A DNA stretch of 64,000 bases from Meghimatium bilineatum (GCA_034231615.1 CM067304.1:20204089-20268088); one strand, 5' to 3'. Shown: positions 31,985 to 44,254, counted from the stretch's first letter. Notes: generated from the letters alone by a model not told the origin. Program-made: numbers and translations.

Positions 31985-32505
31985 CTAGGACAACATATGT
32001 CTTACTAGCCATCTACTATCTCACAGACATACGCTGTCAGAATATGTCTTATTAGCCATCTACTAACTCAATGACATACGCTGTCAGAATGTGTCTTATT
32101 AGCCATCTACTAACTCAAAGACATACGCTGTCAGAATATGTCTTATTAGCCATCTACTAACTCAAAGATATACTCTGTCAGAATATGTCATATTAGCTAT
32201 CTACTAACTCAAAGACATACGCTGTCAGAATATGTCTTAAAATCCATCTACTAACTCAAAGACATACGCTGTCAGAATGTGTCTTATTAGCCATCTACTA
32301 ACTCACAGACAAGGACATACACTGCCAGAATGTGTCTTATTAGCCATCTACTAACTCACAGACAAGGACATACGCTGTCAGAATGTGTCTTATTAGTCAT
32401 CTACTAGCTCACAGACAAGGACATACGCTGTCAGAATGTGTCTTATTAGCCATAAACTAACTCACAGACAAGGACATTCGCTGTCAGAATGTGTCTTATT
32501 AGCCA
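31985..32505 (+). repeat. 47/53-bp minisatellite, about 10 units
   Basis: Unit GACATACGCTGTCAGAATGT, GTCTTATTAGCCATCTACTA, ACTCAAA. Later units use ACTCACAGACAAG, giving 53 bp. Confidence 0.93.
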
Positions 32506-32920
32506 TCTAAAGACACAACTCTTAACTCAATTTCCAAAAGGAATACAGGCCCTGTATGACCACATTGTTAAAACTCTAGCGAATATCCATGCCTCAAACC
32601 GTTACTATTTCTCAATATTTTCTACACACAATAAACCAAACCAATCTCATCTCTCAAATAGTTCATCCAGTCCAACACGCTTTCTTTAATTTCCTCCAAT
32701 ATTCAGTAGAACCAGGTACACCAAACCTTGTTTCCGGTAGCCATCTTGATTTGTAAGTCAATAGTTCATATGATCTCTGTTTTGACGCCTAGTCGAGTGT
32801 ATTGATGCTGATATGTTTGTGTTTTGTTTTTTGTAATGTGTTATTTGCAACTTGTATTTGTCATTTTCTGTCGCGGAGAGATACAGAGATTGTCTCTGAC
32901 AGTCACAGTACCAAATTCAA
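32506..32920. other. No feature recognised
   Basis: No supported gene or repeat. Confidence 0.4.
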
Positions 32921-32929
32921 TTTCCTCCG

Positions 32930-33050
32930 CACCCAATTCTGCTTCCGGACCTTTCAGAACGCAATGACAACCGACTAAATGTAAATATTGTACAACGCAT
33001 CACTAAAGTCAAAAACTATTGGGCTGATCGCTTATTCATAAATAACGTAT
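32930..33050 (+). repeat. Dispersed repeat H, diverged
   Basis: CAGAACGCAATGACAA and ATCACTAAAGTCAAAA are collinear with 47025-47130 (CAGAAAGCAATGGCAA; ATCACTACAGCCAACAAAAG). About 100 bp, class unknown. Confidence 0.45.
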
Positions 33051-33084
33051 GATTCCAATATTTTATAATTACGTTTAAGTAGAC

Positions 33085-33215
33085 AGAAGTTGAATGTGCC
33101 ATGCTGAAAAGTGCAGATATCGCAGCTAAGCTGTAAACTATGACGCAGAGATTCATGTTCCTCAGACTACATCTGAAATCTGCTGGAGTTTGAGAACAAA
33201 AATAGAAGAAGATAC
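33085..33215 (+). mobile_element. SINE-like family A, 3' half
   Basis: ATGCTGAAAAGTGCAGATAT, CTGTAAACTATGACGCAGAG, ACATCTGAAATCTGCTGGAG, TTTGAGAACAAAAATAGAAG. Diverged and 5'-truncated. Confidence 0.7.
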
Positions 33216-34148
33216 TACCGTTATTTTCCGAGTTTCCACAATTTTCGTCGCTCAATAAATGTGAGATACGTGTATTGACTGACAGGTATCATCAGCACAC
33301 GTTTGGCAAGTCCATAGGTGCACCAATCCCCTTCTCAATAAATCTATGAAAGTGTAGCTGCCGACAGTTCCAGTTCTATGCCGATTTATCAGTTTCTTCA
33401 CATGTCTTATGTTTCTCTTTACGGATTTTTCCGATCTTTACACCAAACTAATGCAGTTCTGAGAGCAACGATAATTCACACATTTGAGGATCTTCTGAGT
33501 GGACGAGATTTTTCTGTTCATTAATTAACTATGTCTGATCGAGCTACTGTTGCACCTATTGACACTTTGGTTATGTTCGCCAGTATATCGGCCTCTCATT
33601 ATCCTCAACCCCCCTCCCTCCCGCGCATGCCCTGACCCTGATACAAATATAACGGTAATCTTTCTGGTGATTGAGTATATCACTAACTCCTTCCTTTGAT
33701 GGACGACTCCCGGTTGAACTTTGCGATCATGCACATTGAGCCTCATATTACGCATACATGAGAATAATCTTGTTACATCAACAATAACAATAAAAGCCTT
33801 TATCTCCATTACAAGACCGCTCTTGGTGGTAGGGAAGGAGCCGCTGAATAAATATATGTTACCGAAATAGTAAAAGGAGACAAAGTAACTATTCGATGTA
33901 TTAAATGGGAAAGGGAATGTCGTAATAATGTTGTCGTGGTCACTGAGAGACTGAGAGGGTGATATCGTCAGCCAGTGTGATAATTAGCTGGAATTTCAAT
34001 ATGACCATGATAGTCTACATACTGTATAAGACATATTGACTAATGGAAATCCAGCCTTCTAAAATGACTAATTTAACAAGTTCTTTGATTTTAATTGCCT
34101 GTCTCACATAGTATAACCATATATAGTAATACAACTCATAAACTGTCA
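33216..34148. other. No gene recognised
   Basis: Unique-looking AT-rich sequence. The longest frames have no recognisable domain. Confidence 0.4.
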
Positions 34149-34149
34149 G

Positions 34150-34400
34150 GGCTGTAGGGGTGTCACATTGAGACATGTGGTGCAGAAAGATCTCCTCGCA
34201 TCTCTATCCTCTATAACCCTGATGTAGGGGTGTCACATTGAGACATGTGGTGCAGAAATATCTCCTCGCATTTCTATCATCTACCACCCTGATGTAGGGG
34301 TGTCACATTGAGACATGTGGTGCAGAAACATCTCGCATCTCTATCATCCTGATGAGCTTGAAAATGGCATACCCTGTCCATTCCTTGATATTATCATATA
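34150..34400 (-). mobile_element. LINE 3' end with 70-bp tandem triplication
   Basis: TGTAGGGGTGTCACATTGAG and its downstream sequence repeat three times at 70-bp spacing. The flank (ACCCTGTCCATTCCTTGAT) matches the minus-strand LINE end at 35465-35822 (CTTGTCCTGTCCATTCCTTG). So this appears to be the same LINE 3' end, with part of it triplicated. Confidence 0.55.
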
Positions 34401-34519
34401 CTCATGAATTGCTTGCCGAGTCACATCAGACATGTAGTCTTTCTAACGGATGCAAAGTCAAGTGTTGCAGGAATTGAAAGATCGAAAGAACATGAGCATG
34501 AATGAACTTAGGCCTGCTT

Positions 34520-35028
34520 ACTACACCTCAGCAGTACTACCAAAGAAATAGTACTGCAGTGGATCCCTGCTCACTGTGGCATACCTGGAAAGGAAAAAGC
34601 TGATCTCCTGGCAAGGAAAGGGGATCACTAGAACAAATAGAAAGTGATAGTACGTACTATGAATGTAAGACTATGTTAAAAGCAGAATATATGAACAGTG
34701 GAACCAGAAGCACCCAACTGCAGAACCAAATGACTACTACCATAAAATGTCAAGCAAGCAACAAACCATCATCTTCAGACTACGAACTGGCCACAACAGA
34801 CTGAGAAGTCACATGTTCCGAAAGCTAAAGATTGGTGAGAAAGATCTGTGCAACTATGGACTGAGCCCAGAGACTTCAGACCACATTCTTCATGCATGTA
34901 AACTCTACCAAGAACAGAGGGAGAAAATATGGCATACTGAGACGGCCCTACTTCCAGACTTGAGGGGTTCCATGAATGACCTGAAGCGAATCACACAATT
35001 CATTGAAGATATTGGAACTGTAACCTGA
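34520..35028 (+). mobile_element. LINE RNase H-type 3' end
   Basis: Encodes VLQWIPAHCGIPGKEKADLL then ARKGDH (RNase H end). After broken frames a 93-codon frame follows: IIFRLRTGHNRLRSHMFRKL, then DHILHACKLYQEQREKIW and FIEDIGTVT with the stop at 35028. Its last codons are the seed of the 33-bp array that follows. Confidence 0.85.
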
Positions 35029-35275
35029 TATCTGACTGAAGCTATTGGTGCTGTAACCTGATATCTGACTGAAGCTATTGGCGCTGTAACCTGATATCTG
35101 ACTGAAGCTATTGGAACTGTAACCTGATATCTGACTGAAGCTATTGGAACTGTAACCTGATATCTGACTGAAGCTATTGGAACTGTAACCTGATATCTGA
35201 CTGAAGCTATTGGAACTGTAACCTGATATCTGACTGAAGCTATTGGAACTGTAACCTGATATCTGACTGAAGAAT
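35003..35275 (+). repeat. 33-bp minisatellite seeded by a LINE stop region, 8 units
   Basis: The unit is TATCTGACTGAAGCTATTGG then AACTGTAACCTGA. The first occurrence of ATTGGAACTGTAACCTGA encodes the LINE C-terminus (IGTVT, stop). Eight TGTAACCTGA words are evenly spaced. Eleven codons per unit leave the minus strand open (SQISGYSSNSF repeats). Confidence 0.93.
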
Positions 35276-35464
35276 AAGATTATAACTATCTTCTTATTGC
35301 AACCTCGTCTTTTTCCGAAGAACATCCTTTCTCATCCAGTAATCTCTGATCAGTATAATCATAGTTACTATTGGAAATAACGGCAACGATCAAATGGGTC
35401 ATTAAGAATATTTGACTTCCCATTAACCAGTAGCTCTTGACGTAATGGTTTCAATCAATCAAAA
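35276..35464. other. No feature recognised
   Basis: Short unique segment between the 33-bp array and a minus-strand LINE end. Confidence 0.4.
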
Positions 35465-35822
35465 TCAATAAACCCGTAACCTTTCAGGATCGTAGGGATA
35501 CCACATTGGATGCTTCAGCACACAGAGTCCTCCAGTGAATTATATCCTCAGCGATGCAGATGAGTGTGGAATTATCTTGTCCTGTCCATTCCTTGATGCT
35601 GTCTGTTCATTACTTTATTTGCCCTCCTCTGCTTCTTCCACCTTCGACAGTTTCCTGCAGTATTGTTTTTGACATGGAATCAAGTCTACATACATGTCCA
35701 AACCATGCTAGTTTTTTGTCGTTTCACTATTGAAAGCAATGGCTCCTGAACACCTGCACACATCTCTATTTTGTTTCTTAAGTACACATTGGTCTTATGT
35801 TCCCTATAGGAAATAATGGTTT
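35465..35822 (-). mobile_element. LINE 3' end (family 5)
   Basis: The minus strand encodes ISYREHKTNVYLRNKIEMCA, then VKRQKTSMVWTCM and, across frame breaks, RRWKKQRRANK, QGMDRTR, and a C-terminal CGIPTIL. This order (YREHKTN, the Arg-rich block, a G(V/I)P end) is common in invertebrate LINE ORF2 tails. A related piece lies at 53885-54240. Confidence 0.75.
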
Positions 35823-36560
35823 TCATCATCATCAAGTGCTGTCTCCGCAACGAAGGTTGGCTGCAACGTATCTCCAACATCTCCTGTCTCTTGTCTTGGT
35901 GGTGCACTATGCTAGACTGTAACCTGTCCATCTTGTAATGTTACTCTCCCACTTGTATCTCTGCCTACCTCTTGCTCGCTTCCCTTTGACTTTACCCTCA
36001 AGTAAGTTCTTCAATAGGGTGTCATGTCTTTTAATGTGTCCAAAGTATTTTATTTGCCTGATCTTTATTTCTCTTAGTAGTTCTTTCTTCATATTAAGTG
36101 TTTTTAGCACCTCTTTATTTGTTTTCTTCTCTTTCCATGATGTTCTCCCTATTCTTATATATACCCACATCTCAAAGGCATCAATTTTGTCTTCTAATTG
36201 TTTATTTAGTGTCCATGTTTCTGAGCCATACATTAATATGGAATAGATGTAGCATTTTATAATTCTCATTTTTAACTTGTTTGTAATTTGTTTAGATATT
36301 AATAATTTCCTCATGTCATTGAAGGTACTTTTAGCCATTCCTATTCTCCTTTTAACTTCTGTTTCACATCTGCCATCATTTGTGACTATGTGTCCAAGAT
36401 ATTGATACTGTTTTACTTGTTGTAGTTTCTCTCCCTGTATGTTTATGTTTACCTCCTGTTCTTCTGTGTTTTTGCTGATTATCATGGTTTGTGTTTTTTG
36501 AATGTTTATATCCAGTCTATATTCATTACTTGATTTGCCTGATGGCAAATGAACGCTGTC
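35823..36560 (-). mobile_element. LINE RT C-terminus (family 1), 213-codon open frame
   Basis: The longest family-1 copy. The minus-strand frame 36548 to 35907 reads DINIQKTQTMIISKNTEEQE, QYQYLGHIVTNDGRCETEVK, SILMYGSETWTLNKQLEDKI and ARGRQRYKWESNITRWTGYS. The RT active-site YxDD block lies upstream and is absent. It continues to the family 3' end with a (TGATGA) tail at about 35825. About 90% similar by eye to 1571-2185. Confidence 0.88.
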
Positions 36561-38160
36561 ATCCCAGCCCAGTTCCGTGACGAAGTGATGATCTTAATAT
36601 GTTAGAAAAAATGCATAAAACATACATTATCTTTTCATAGATTGATCTCTAACAACCCATCGTGATCATTATTGTGGTGGCAGTAATCATGATGATGGTG
36701 GTGGAGACGGAAATGAGTTTGGTGGTGGTGGTAGTGGGGACGATAATTTTGATGGATGAGGTAACTACTATTGCAATATCTACATAAACCAGTATTGTGT
36801 GGTGACTTTTCTCAAAGGGGACTAGGGTAAATTGTAATTAATGGCTGTATGGCTACAAACGAATATTCTAAAATTTGTGACCTGAAATTGTACCTCCACT
36901 ATTGTTTATGTTCTCGATACAACAATAATAAACTTTGTGGTTGAATGTGATGTGCCGCATACAATAGACGTAATTTTATTTAAGAAAAAATGTCAAGAAA
37001 AACTCAGCATGTTCCCGGTATCCGACCTACAATCCAGCTATCGTAAGTTATTGGAAACTTCTGTTCCCGGTATCTGACCTACAACCCAGCTATCGTAAGT
37101 TATTGGAAACTTCAAACCCGATGTTTTATCTATCGAACAAGCAGTAGCTATTGTTTCAGTCAAATGAAACTTTTTTTAAAGTAACGTTGCGAAATAACAA
37201 GTATAGTTATTTTTCTGTTAATCAGTAATAACAAGAAATATTTTGTTATTATTTTTTTGCTGTTTGACTTAAAATCAACGCTCAAATGAAGCTGACTAAT
37301 CGGTTAAGAACACAATAACTCGTTATCTGTAGCGCATCTGCTTGCTGGTCTAATTTAGACTCGTTTGCGTTATCATTTTTCACACGGACTCGGCAGCAAA
37401 ATCATTTCCTCTACCAAACCTCACCTTGTGAGATAATGTGAAATTATATTGACAATAAAGCGTTTTAAGCTATCATAAAATATTTACACTAATTGGAACA
37501 ATTCCATACTCTTAATATTTACAAAGCTGCCGCGTTACATTAAACATATGAAAAGTTTATTTGTTGACCATGGATTGTCTAATGATAGTTTCTCTTATAC
37601 TGCATATTACACAACAATTATATTATTTAATCTGACTCATTATGTGACAGAACTTCTGCTGCCTGTGTGATGCTATCAGATGAACAGTGAAAGAATATTG
37701 TGAAATAAATTGAAACTTGCATTGAATGAAAAATACTTCTACTACTTATATATTAGTTTTTAGGTTCATCTGATTGAAATTAAATTTAAAATAGACTCAC
37801 TAATATAAGAATTGAGACTCGGCTAGTCTTAATAGTTCAATGATCGCATACTACTGCTCCGGATAACGTCCTTAGTGCTATATAATGCTCGTTCAATGAT
37901 CGCATACTACTGCTACATGTCACGTCATTATTACTATATAATGTCCCGTTCAATATCGCGCTTACACGATGTCTATAAATTACGTCATCGTGTATTCCAA
38001 ATCCCCCACACCCCTCCCAACTTGTCAACAGCTGTAAAGATTTGAGCAACCCCATCCCGCTTCCAGTTTAACAGTCCACGTCCACCCTCCACCCCTTGCC
38101 TCGCCCCTAAAAAACTTAATAAACAAACAATTTTGCGGAAGAAAGTAAGATAAAAACACA
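36561..38160. other. No gene; two local tandem duplications
   Basis: 36995-37115 is a 54-bp segment (CCCGGTATCCGACCTACAAT...) present twice. 37835-37960 is a segment of about 61 bp (GTTCAATGATCGCATACTAC...) present twice plus a partial third. GATGGTGGTGG words lie at 36690-36740. A (TTAG)n run begins near 38165. Otherwise unique AT-rich DNA. Confidence 0.6.
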
Positions 38161-38164
38161 TGAT

Positions 38165-38770
38165 GTTAGTTAGTTAGTTAGTTAGTTAGTCGTCGGATCA
38201 TCATCACTGTAAACTGGACACATCCATAGTTGCTCCGATCTCTCCTTGAGTGTATCCGCCATCACACTTCTGCTGACAGTACCGGTCCTATGCTGGTTGA
38301 CCATCATTCTTCTGCGCCCTCCAAAATGTTCACCTCTAGCAACACCGCATCTCAATCCCTGATCTTTAATCCTAGCCATTGAAAAGGAATCATCATCCAC
38401 ATTAGTCTCACTCTCGCGTGTTATATCTCTTAAGGAGTTCAAAACTTCAGCGCGATCCATTGCCCCATCGCCCTTTGCCACAATCGCACACGATGCCAGT
38501 TGATCCGCTCTTTCATTGCCTCGAACGACCACATGTCCCGGCACGAAAATAAATGTAACCGCTTTCAAGCTCGCATTTCTCAAGGCCTCAATCTACTGTT
38601 CGCGAACGAGACCCACTTGTACCTTCTTAATCATACTCATAGAGTCACTCAAGATGCAGACCTGCGTTACTTTCTGTGTGCGTAGCCACTCAAATGCCTT
38701 GGTCACCGCCATAGTCTCCATGGTCATACTACTCGTAGTGACCGCAAAGGCACATGATGTGTATCACATT
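38165..38770 (-). mobile_element. LINE 3' end with RNase H (family 6, copy 1)
   Basis: The minus strand encodes TSSMTMETMAVTKAFEWLRT and SDSMSMIKKV (RNase H core), FIFVPGHVVVRGNERADQLA, then FSMARIKDQGLRCGVARGEH, HRTGTVSRSVMADTLKERSE and CPVYSDDDPTTN with the stop at 38182. A (TTAG)n tail follows at the extreme 3' end. There are a few stops. Confidence 0.85.
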
Positions 38771-38939
38771 TTAATAAAACTTTCACATTCAGACATTTTA
38801 ATCGGTATATAAAATACGAGACTATTGACATCAACTTTTATCCAACCCTGCCCATCCTCCAACCCTCCCATCTGTCTACAACTGTCTAACATTTTTGACA
38901 CTACCACCTCTTAATTTTTGACGTAATTTATAGACGGAT
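38771..38939. other. Spacer between two LINE copies
   Basis: Unique AT-rich sequence; no feature. Confidence 0.4.
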
Positions 38940-40112
38940 CATAGTTGGTTAGTTAACTAGTCATTGGATCATCGTCACTGCACTCAGGAAAAGTCCATAT
39001 GTGCTCAGATCTCTCCTTGAATGTATCCGCCATTACACGTTGACTGACGGTCCCAGTTCGTCGTTGATTGACAATCATTCTTTTTCGCCCACGAAACCGC
39101 TCCTTTCTAGCGACACCACATTTCAAACCAAGCTCCCTTATTCTAGTCATGGAACAAGAGTCCTCGTCACTTGTACAGTCATTTGTTCGTGCGTTTTCCT
39201 GTAGGGCAATCAAAATGTCTGCCCTATCCATCGCTCCACCAGCAGCCGTAGTAGCAGTGTGCGCGGCCAACCTATCCGTTCTTTCATTACCCCGGACTCA
39301 TGCTCATGGAGTCACTGAGTATACAGGTATGCTCGCAGTCTGTGAGCACTACCATTTCAATGCTTTGGTTACGCCCAAAAGCTCCACTGTCATGTTGCTT
39401 GTCGTCTGAGCGAATGCACCACTTTTCTCTCTGATGGTCTCCCCCCACATTTGAACCGTTAAGACCCAGGTACTTCCGATGTGTATCTCAACCGACCCAT
39501 CTGTATATATAGTCATATCACCTTTCCTGGAATTCTCACCGATCAGTGCGAGCACATCCGACTCGACCACTGTCGGACACCATTCTCTGCACTCTCTATT
39601 GAGTGTTATTAATCCGTCGAAGGCTGTAGGACAATCTGAGGGCGCCGGACTCCATTTGACATCAGGTAGTACATCCTCCAATCTACACACGCCCTGTATA
39701 ACGTCTTCTGCGCGCCCCATCCACGGCTTTCACTGTTATAATTTCTGGGTGTAGAGGGTGCTCTTAATCAGCGGTGATTTGTAGGCAATCCCGCGACCTG
39801 CACATTTGTATTCTTTGCTCTTCAGTTGGACAATCAAGTAGATATCGCATTGCCTCGTTCTGGATTATATCCAATCTTTCTGTTTGCGTCTGACTCAGTG
39901 TCAGAATTGCCAGTGTGTACTCCACCACCGCCACCATCAATCTCTGATACAGCATATCAGCCTCTGTTCCCATTGAGCAGCAGCCATAACGTTCATCGCA
40001 GCAAGACCTTTATAAGCCTTTACAATGATGTGGTTAACATGATCTTTGAAACGCAGACCGGTCTAACATGTCCCCACGTACTTCGTGCTGGTTCTCTCTA
40101 GGACAAATCAGC
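38940..40112 (-). mobile_element. LINE RT end plus RNase H (family 6, copy 2)
   Basis: A longer copy of the same family, also minus strand. From right to left it encodes the RT C-terminal part (FKDHVNHIIVKAYKGLAAMN; MLYQRLMVAVVEYTLAILTL; LDIIQNEAMRYLLDCP), then VCRLEDVLPDVKWSPAPSDC and the RNase H start MTIYTDGSVEIHIGSTWVLT. The end is MTRIRELGLKCGVARKERFR, RRTGTVSQRVMADTFKERSE and CSDDDPMTS, with a (TTAG)-like tail near 38945. Stops and frame shifts make it dead. It is truncated at the right, just before the TATC microsatellite. Confidence 0.87.
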
Positions 40113-40134
40113 ATTATCAAAATACAGAAAACAT

Positions 40135-40580
<446 letters not shown>

Positions 40581-40594
40581 CGTCCGTCCGACCG

Positions 40595-40865
40595 TCCGTC
40601 TGAGAGGGATATAAATATATATATATATATTTATCTGTCTACCTGTATATATATATATATAACTGATATACAGATAGATAGGTATATATATATACAGGTA
40701 GACAGATAAATATATATATACAGGTAGACAGATAAATATATATATACAGGTAGACAGATAAATATATATATACCTATCTATCTGTGTATCAGTTTCTCTG
40801 CCTGTCTGAATCCATCCATTCATACATCCATCTATCCAATCTATCTTATCTATCTATCGTCATAC
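40595..40865. repeat. AT-rich and (GATA)-related repeat with inverted segments
   Basis: (AT)n alternates with ACAGGTAGACAGATAAAT repeated four times on the right. The left copy is reversed (TTTATCTGTCTACCTGTAT), so hairpins of 20-30 bp can form. It ends in TCCATCCATTCATAC words. Confidence 0.9.
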
Positions 40866-40959
40866 CCACGTGTTCAGTTACAAGTTGTGCGGGTGGGTCA
40901 GTTGGCGGGGGGTGGTGTTAGCGTTGTTTGCGTTTAGCTATTTGGGTCGCATTGACTCT

Positions 40960-41165
40960 TTTAGTTTTCTTTGATTGTTTTAATTTTGATTGTCTCCACC
41001 TATGTAGTTCTTTTATTGTCTCCGCCCAAGTAGTTCTTTGATTATCTCCACCCATGTAGTACGTTGATTGTCTCCACGCATGCATTATTTTGATTGTCTC
41101 CACGTATGCAGTATTTTTATTGTCTCCGCCCAAATAGTTCTTTGATTATCTCCACCCATGTAGTT
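40960..41165 (+). repeat. 27-bp minisatellite, about 7 units
   Basis: Unit TTTGATTGTCTCCACCCATG then TAGTTCT. It joins directly to the LINE RT sequence starting at 41166. Confidence 0.9.
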
Positions 41166-42116
41166 CTTGACGACTGTGCATTGTATGCTGACTCTGTTGT
41201 AAACATGCAGAGTACCATAGACCGCTTCTCACAGGCCTGCAACAACTTTTGTCTCACTATTAACACCAAAAAAACAGAAGTCATGCACCAAGCAACATCA
41301 AATAGCTAACATACTGCTACTTCCATCATCGTCAATCAGGAAAAACTGCAGGTAGTCGACAATTTTACTTACCTTGGAAGCACTCTCTCTCTCTCTCTCT
41401 CTCGCAATGTCAACATTGATGTGGAAATTAACAATAGACTGGCAAAAACTAGTGCTGTATTTTGCAGATTACGCAACAATGTATGGGACAGAAGAGGTAT
41501 AAGAACAACCACCAAACTACAAGTATATCATGCTGCTGTTATACCAACCTTACTATACGCCTGCGAAACGTGGACAGTGTATGCTAGACATGCAAGAAAA
41601 TTAAATAATTTCCATCTTACCTGCCTACGTAAATTACTAAACATCCATTGGTGGGACAAAGTACCAGACTACGAGGTCTTTGAAAAATCAACCTCAATAA
41701 GCATCCACACAATACTTATGAAGGCGCAAGCACGCTAGGCAGGCCATCTTGTGCGTATGGAGAACTCGCGTTTGCCAAAACAAATATATTATGGAGCACT
41801 CAAGGCAGGATTTCGAAAAGCTGGTGGACAGAAAAAGCGCTTCAAAGACACGCTAAGTCATCCTTGGAACATCTTAACATTGACGTAGGCGCTTGGGAGA
41901 GCCTCGCTCAGGATAGAACAGCATGGCGTTACAGCATTAGAACGGGAGCACTAGCGGCGGAAGAATTCAGACAAGACACTGCAAGATAGAAGCGGACACG
42001 TAGAAAAGAAAAAAACATCTCAACCTCACACAGATACCTTCTATTGTTGTCAATTCTGTAAAAGAACATTTTGTGCGCGCATTGGACTTGCTAGTCATTT
42101 AAAAACGCACTATTAA
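41166..42116 (+). mobile_element. LINE ORF2 3' half with C-terminal zinc finger
   Basis: The first codons (LDDCALYADSVVNMQ) lie just after the RT catalytic block, followed by FSQACNNFCLTINTKKTEVM, RTTTKLQVYHAAVIPTLLYA and CETWTVYARHARKLNNFHLT. Then the frame breaks and AGHLVRMENSRLPKQIYYGA follows. The C-terminus near 42045-42110 encodes a C2H2 finger (CQFCKRTFCARIGLASHLKT, then H), which some LINE ORF2 proteins carry at this place. Several stops; dead. Confidence 0.87.
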
Positions 42117-42470
42117 CTTTTATTATTTATTGTTATTATTATTATGGTAGAGTTTTTGGTCATCGTCGATCACGACGGACGAACATCAAGTTCTTGATCT
42201 TCTTTGTGTCTGGCGAATGATGTTTACGTCGTCCTCTCTGAATGCCAGCCGAACGTCTTTCAAAGTATAGACACAACGCTTTAGAAAGATTAATCATGGA
42301 TGGAAAAGTTCCAGGAAATATAACAGTAGGCAGACCATGACTACGATGGACATACGATATCAAAGAACTTCTAAACATGACACTGGATGTGGCCGGACAG
42401 CTTACTCAAAATGGAGAGGTTTACAGAATGGCAGTGTGGAAAACATTCTATAAAGGACACATCATATAGA
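42117..42470 (+). mobile_element. LINE 3' end fragment
   Basis: 42242-42468 encodes ERLSKYRHNALERLIMDGKV, PGNITVGRP, LRWTYDIKELLNMTLDVAGQ and WKTFYKGHII with one stop. The KVPG(N)xxxGRPxLRW block is typical of LINE C-termini. 42140-42240 carries (ATT)n and a segment similar to 5204-5290. Confidence 0.7.
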
Positions 42471-43056
42471 TAGAGAAATCTACTATTAGATCTATTATAT
42501 ATTTTGTTGTTACTAAACGGTGTACAGAAGTACAACAATCTCAGACTAATACATGACAGACAATGTCTCTGGAAAAATCACTGATAATGCTTTAAAAACT
42601 ACTTTAAAAAACCCCCAGTGCAAAGTCAAATACATTAATCACATAAAAAAGACAGAATATAGTCCACGCCAAGACTACAAACAAAGTTTGTGAGCAGAGT
42701 GACAGTAGGAGACATTGCTACAAATTGAAAAATAAATGTCAAGAGATAAATAAATATCATTCTATCGAAGGATCTGATAAGTTCAATGACATGAATAGTA
42801 GTACTCAGGATGAGTTTCAACTAACCAGAGCTGCAGAGATAGCATATAAACAGATCTGATTGGATTTCTCGCGAATACATTGGAAAAAAAATATTAAATT
42901 AAAATGATATCATTATAAAAACGTAAAATTAAAATAGATATTGATTCATAGACACGCGATACAAGTACTTGTCTGAATCAATCGTGCAGGTAACTGTTGA
43001 AGGGGGATGATAAAGCTGGGACAGTAAATAAAATAATCAAATCTTGATAATAATCA
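42471..43056. other. No feature recognised
   Basis: AT-rich unique DNA; nothing supported. Confidence 0.4.
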
Positions 43057-43440
43057 TTGATCACTAGACAAACCAACCATACAACAGAAAACCTTAGTAG
43101 ATGACATGCCTTTATATTGAGGTTATCTTCTTATAGAAGCTTCATGGCGTCATCTATACAATCCCGTAGTCGTAACCTTCGATAACAGTTACCATGTTGT
43201 TCCGACAGGCCGACGTTGTGCTTGAACTAGTTACGGGTATGACGTGGGTGGGCGGAACAACAAAGAAACCTGTCGCAAGGGCCACAGTTGTGCCCTGATG
43301 TCGACGTCTGTTTCAGCTACATTGGACTAGAAACATCATCAAGTCGAATGGCTGTTGGAACAGAGGGCGGAGCACTTATGGGAATGTCCCACGTGCTGTG
43401 AGGCCAGTTTTCTAATCAAGACTCAAGAGAATCAAGTCAT
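43057..43440 (+). repeat. Dispersed repeat family D
   Basis: Full copy starting GATCACTAGACAAACCAACC, a start shared with 53397 but absent at 30237, and ending in (TCAAGA)-type words. Closely similar to the other two copies over about 345 bp. Confidence 0.87.
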
Positions 43441-43564
43441 TGATTGGACAAGACTTGAGTTATACACACTCGTTGGTGCTGCTGAAGACAGGGACAATGG
43501 TGATTTATATATGTGTTGACGTATCCCCCTTAACAACGACCACCACGGGTTAAGGGATATACCA

Positions 43565-43815
43565 ATACGACTACTACTACAACTACCACTACTGCTACAA
43601 CAACTACTACCACTATTATTACTATTATTACTACTACAACAACAGCTAGTACTACCACTACTACTACTACTACTACAACAATTACTACCACTATTATTAC
43701 TATTACTACAATTATTATTATTATTACTGCTACTTCCACCACTACAACTACTATTATTACTATTACTACAATTATTATTATTATTACTTTTACTTCATTA
43801 AGTACTACGACCACC
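43565..43815. repeat. ACT/ATT trinucleotide array
   Basis: Interrupted (ACT)n, (ATT)n and (ACA)n. Produces poly-Val/Ile frames on the minus strand. Confidence 0.95.
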
Positions 43816-43823
43816 ACTATCAC

Positions 43824-44213
43824 TGGACAATGACAGCACAAGACAAAAGAAAATAGTCACATCAGAAATGGCATGTCTACGAAGAATACTCTGAGTATTA
43901 ACAGATAAAATATAAACGATAACAGACATATAACCAAAACAACACCAGTATCGGAACACATCAAAAGACAACAGATCGAGTGGTTTTCACACGCTTCCAG
44001 ACTACTAACAGATAGCATGCCACAAATGGCCATGACACATAGACATCACGGCTATAAAGCGAGAGGCAGACCATGTAAGAGATGGATCACAGAAATCAAA
44101 GAAGCCACATGAACAAGCTTACAAACAGCACACAAGAAGGCCATCTCCAAAGAACTTTTCCACCCCTGACGCCGAAGGCAAACAAGGACCACGGCGTATA
44201 GATAGATAGACCA
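43824..44213 (+). mobile_element. LINE 3' end (family 4) with (GATA)n tail
   Basis: Near copy of 18020-18440: MACLRRIL, then stops, IKRQQIEWFSHASRLL, GYKARGRPCKRWITEIKEAT and ISKELFHP. The GATAGATAGA tail runs straight into a CAC/ACT array. Confidence 0.85.
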
Positions 44214-44216
44214 CCG

Positions 44217-44254
<38 letters not shown>

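Noticed and set aside
35907-36548. Intact host gene for the 213-codon frame
   Set aside because: It is the post-RT part of a 5'-truncated LINE with a sister copy at 1571-2185, not a host gene.
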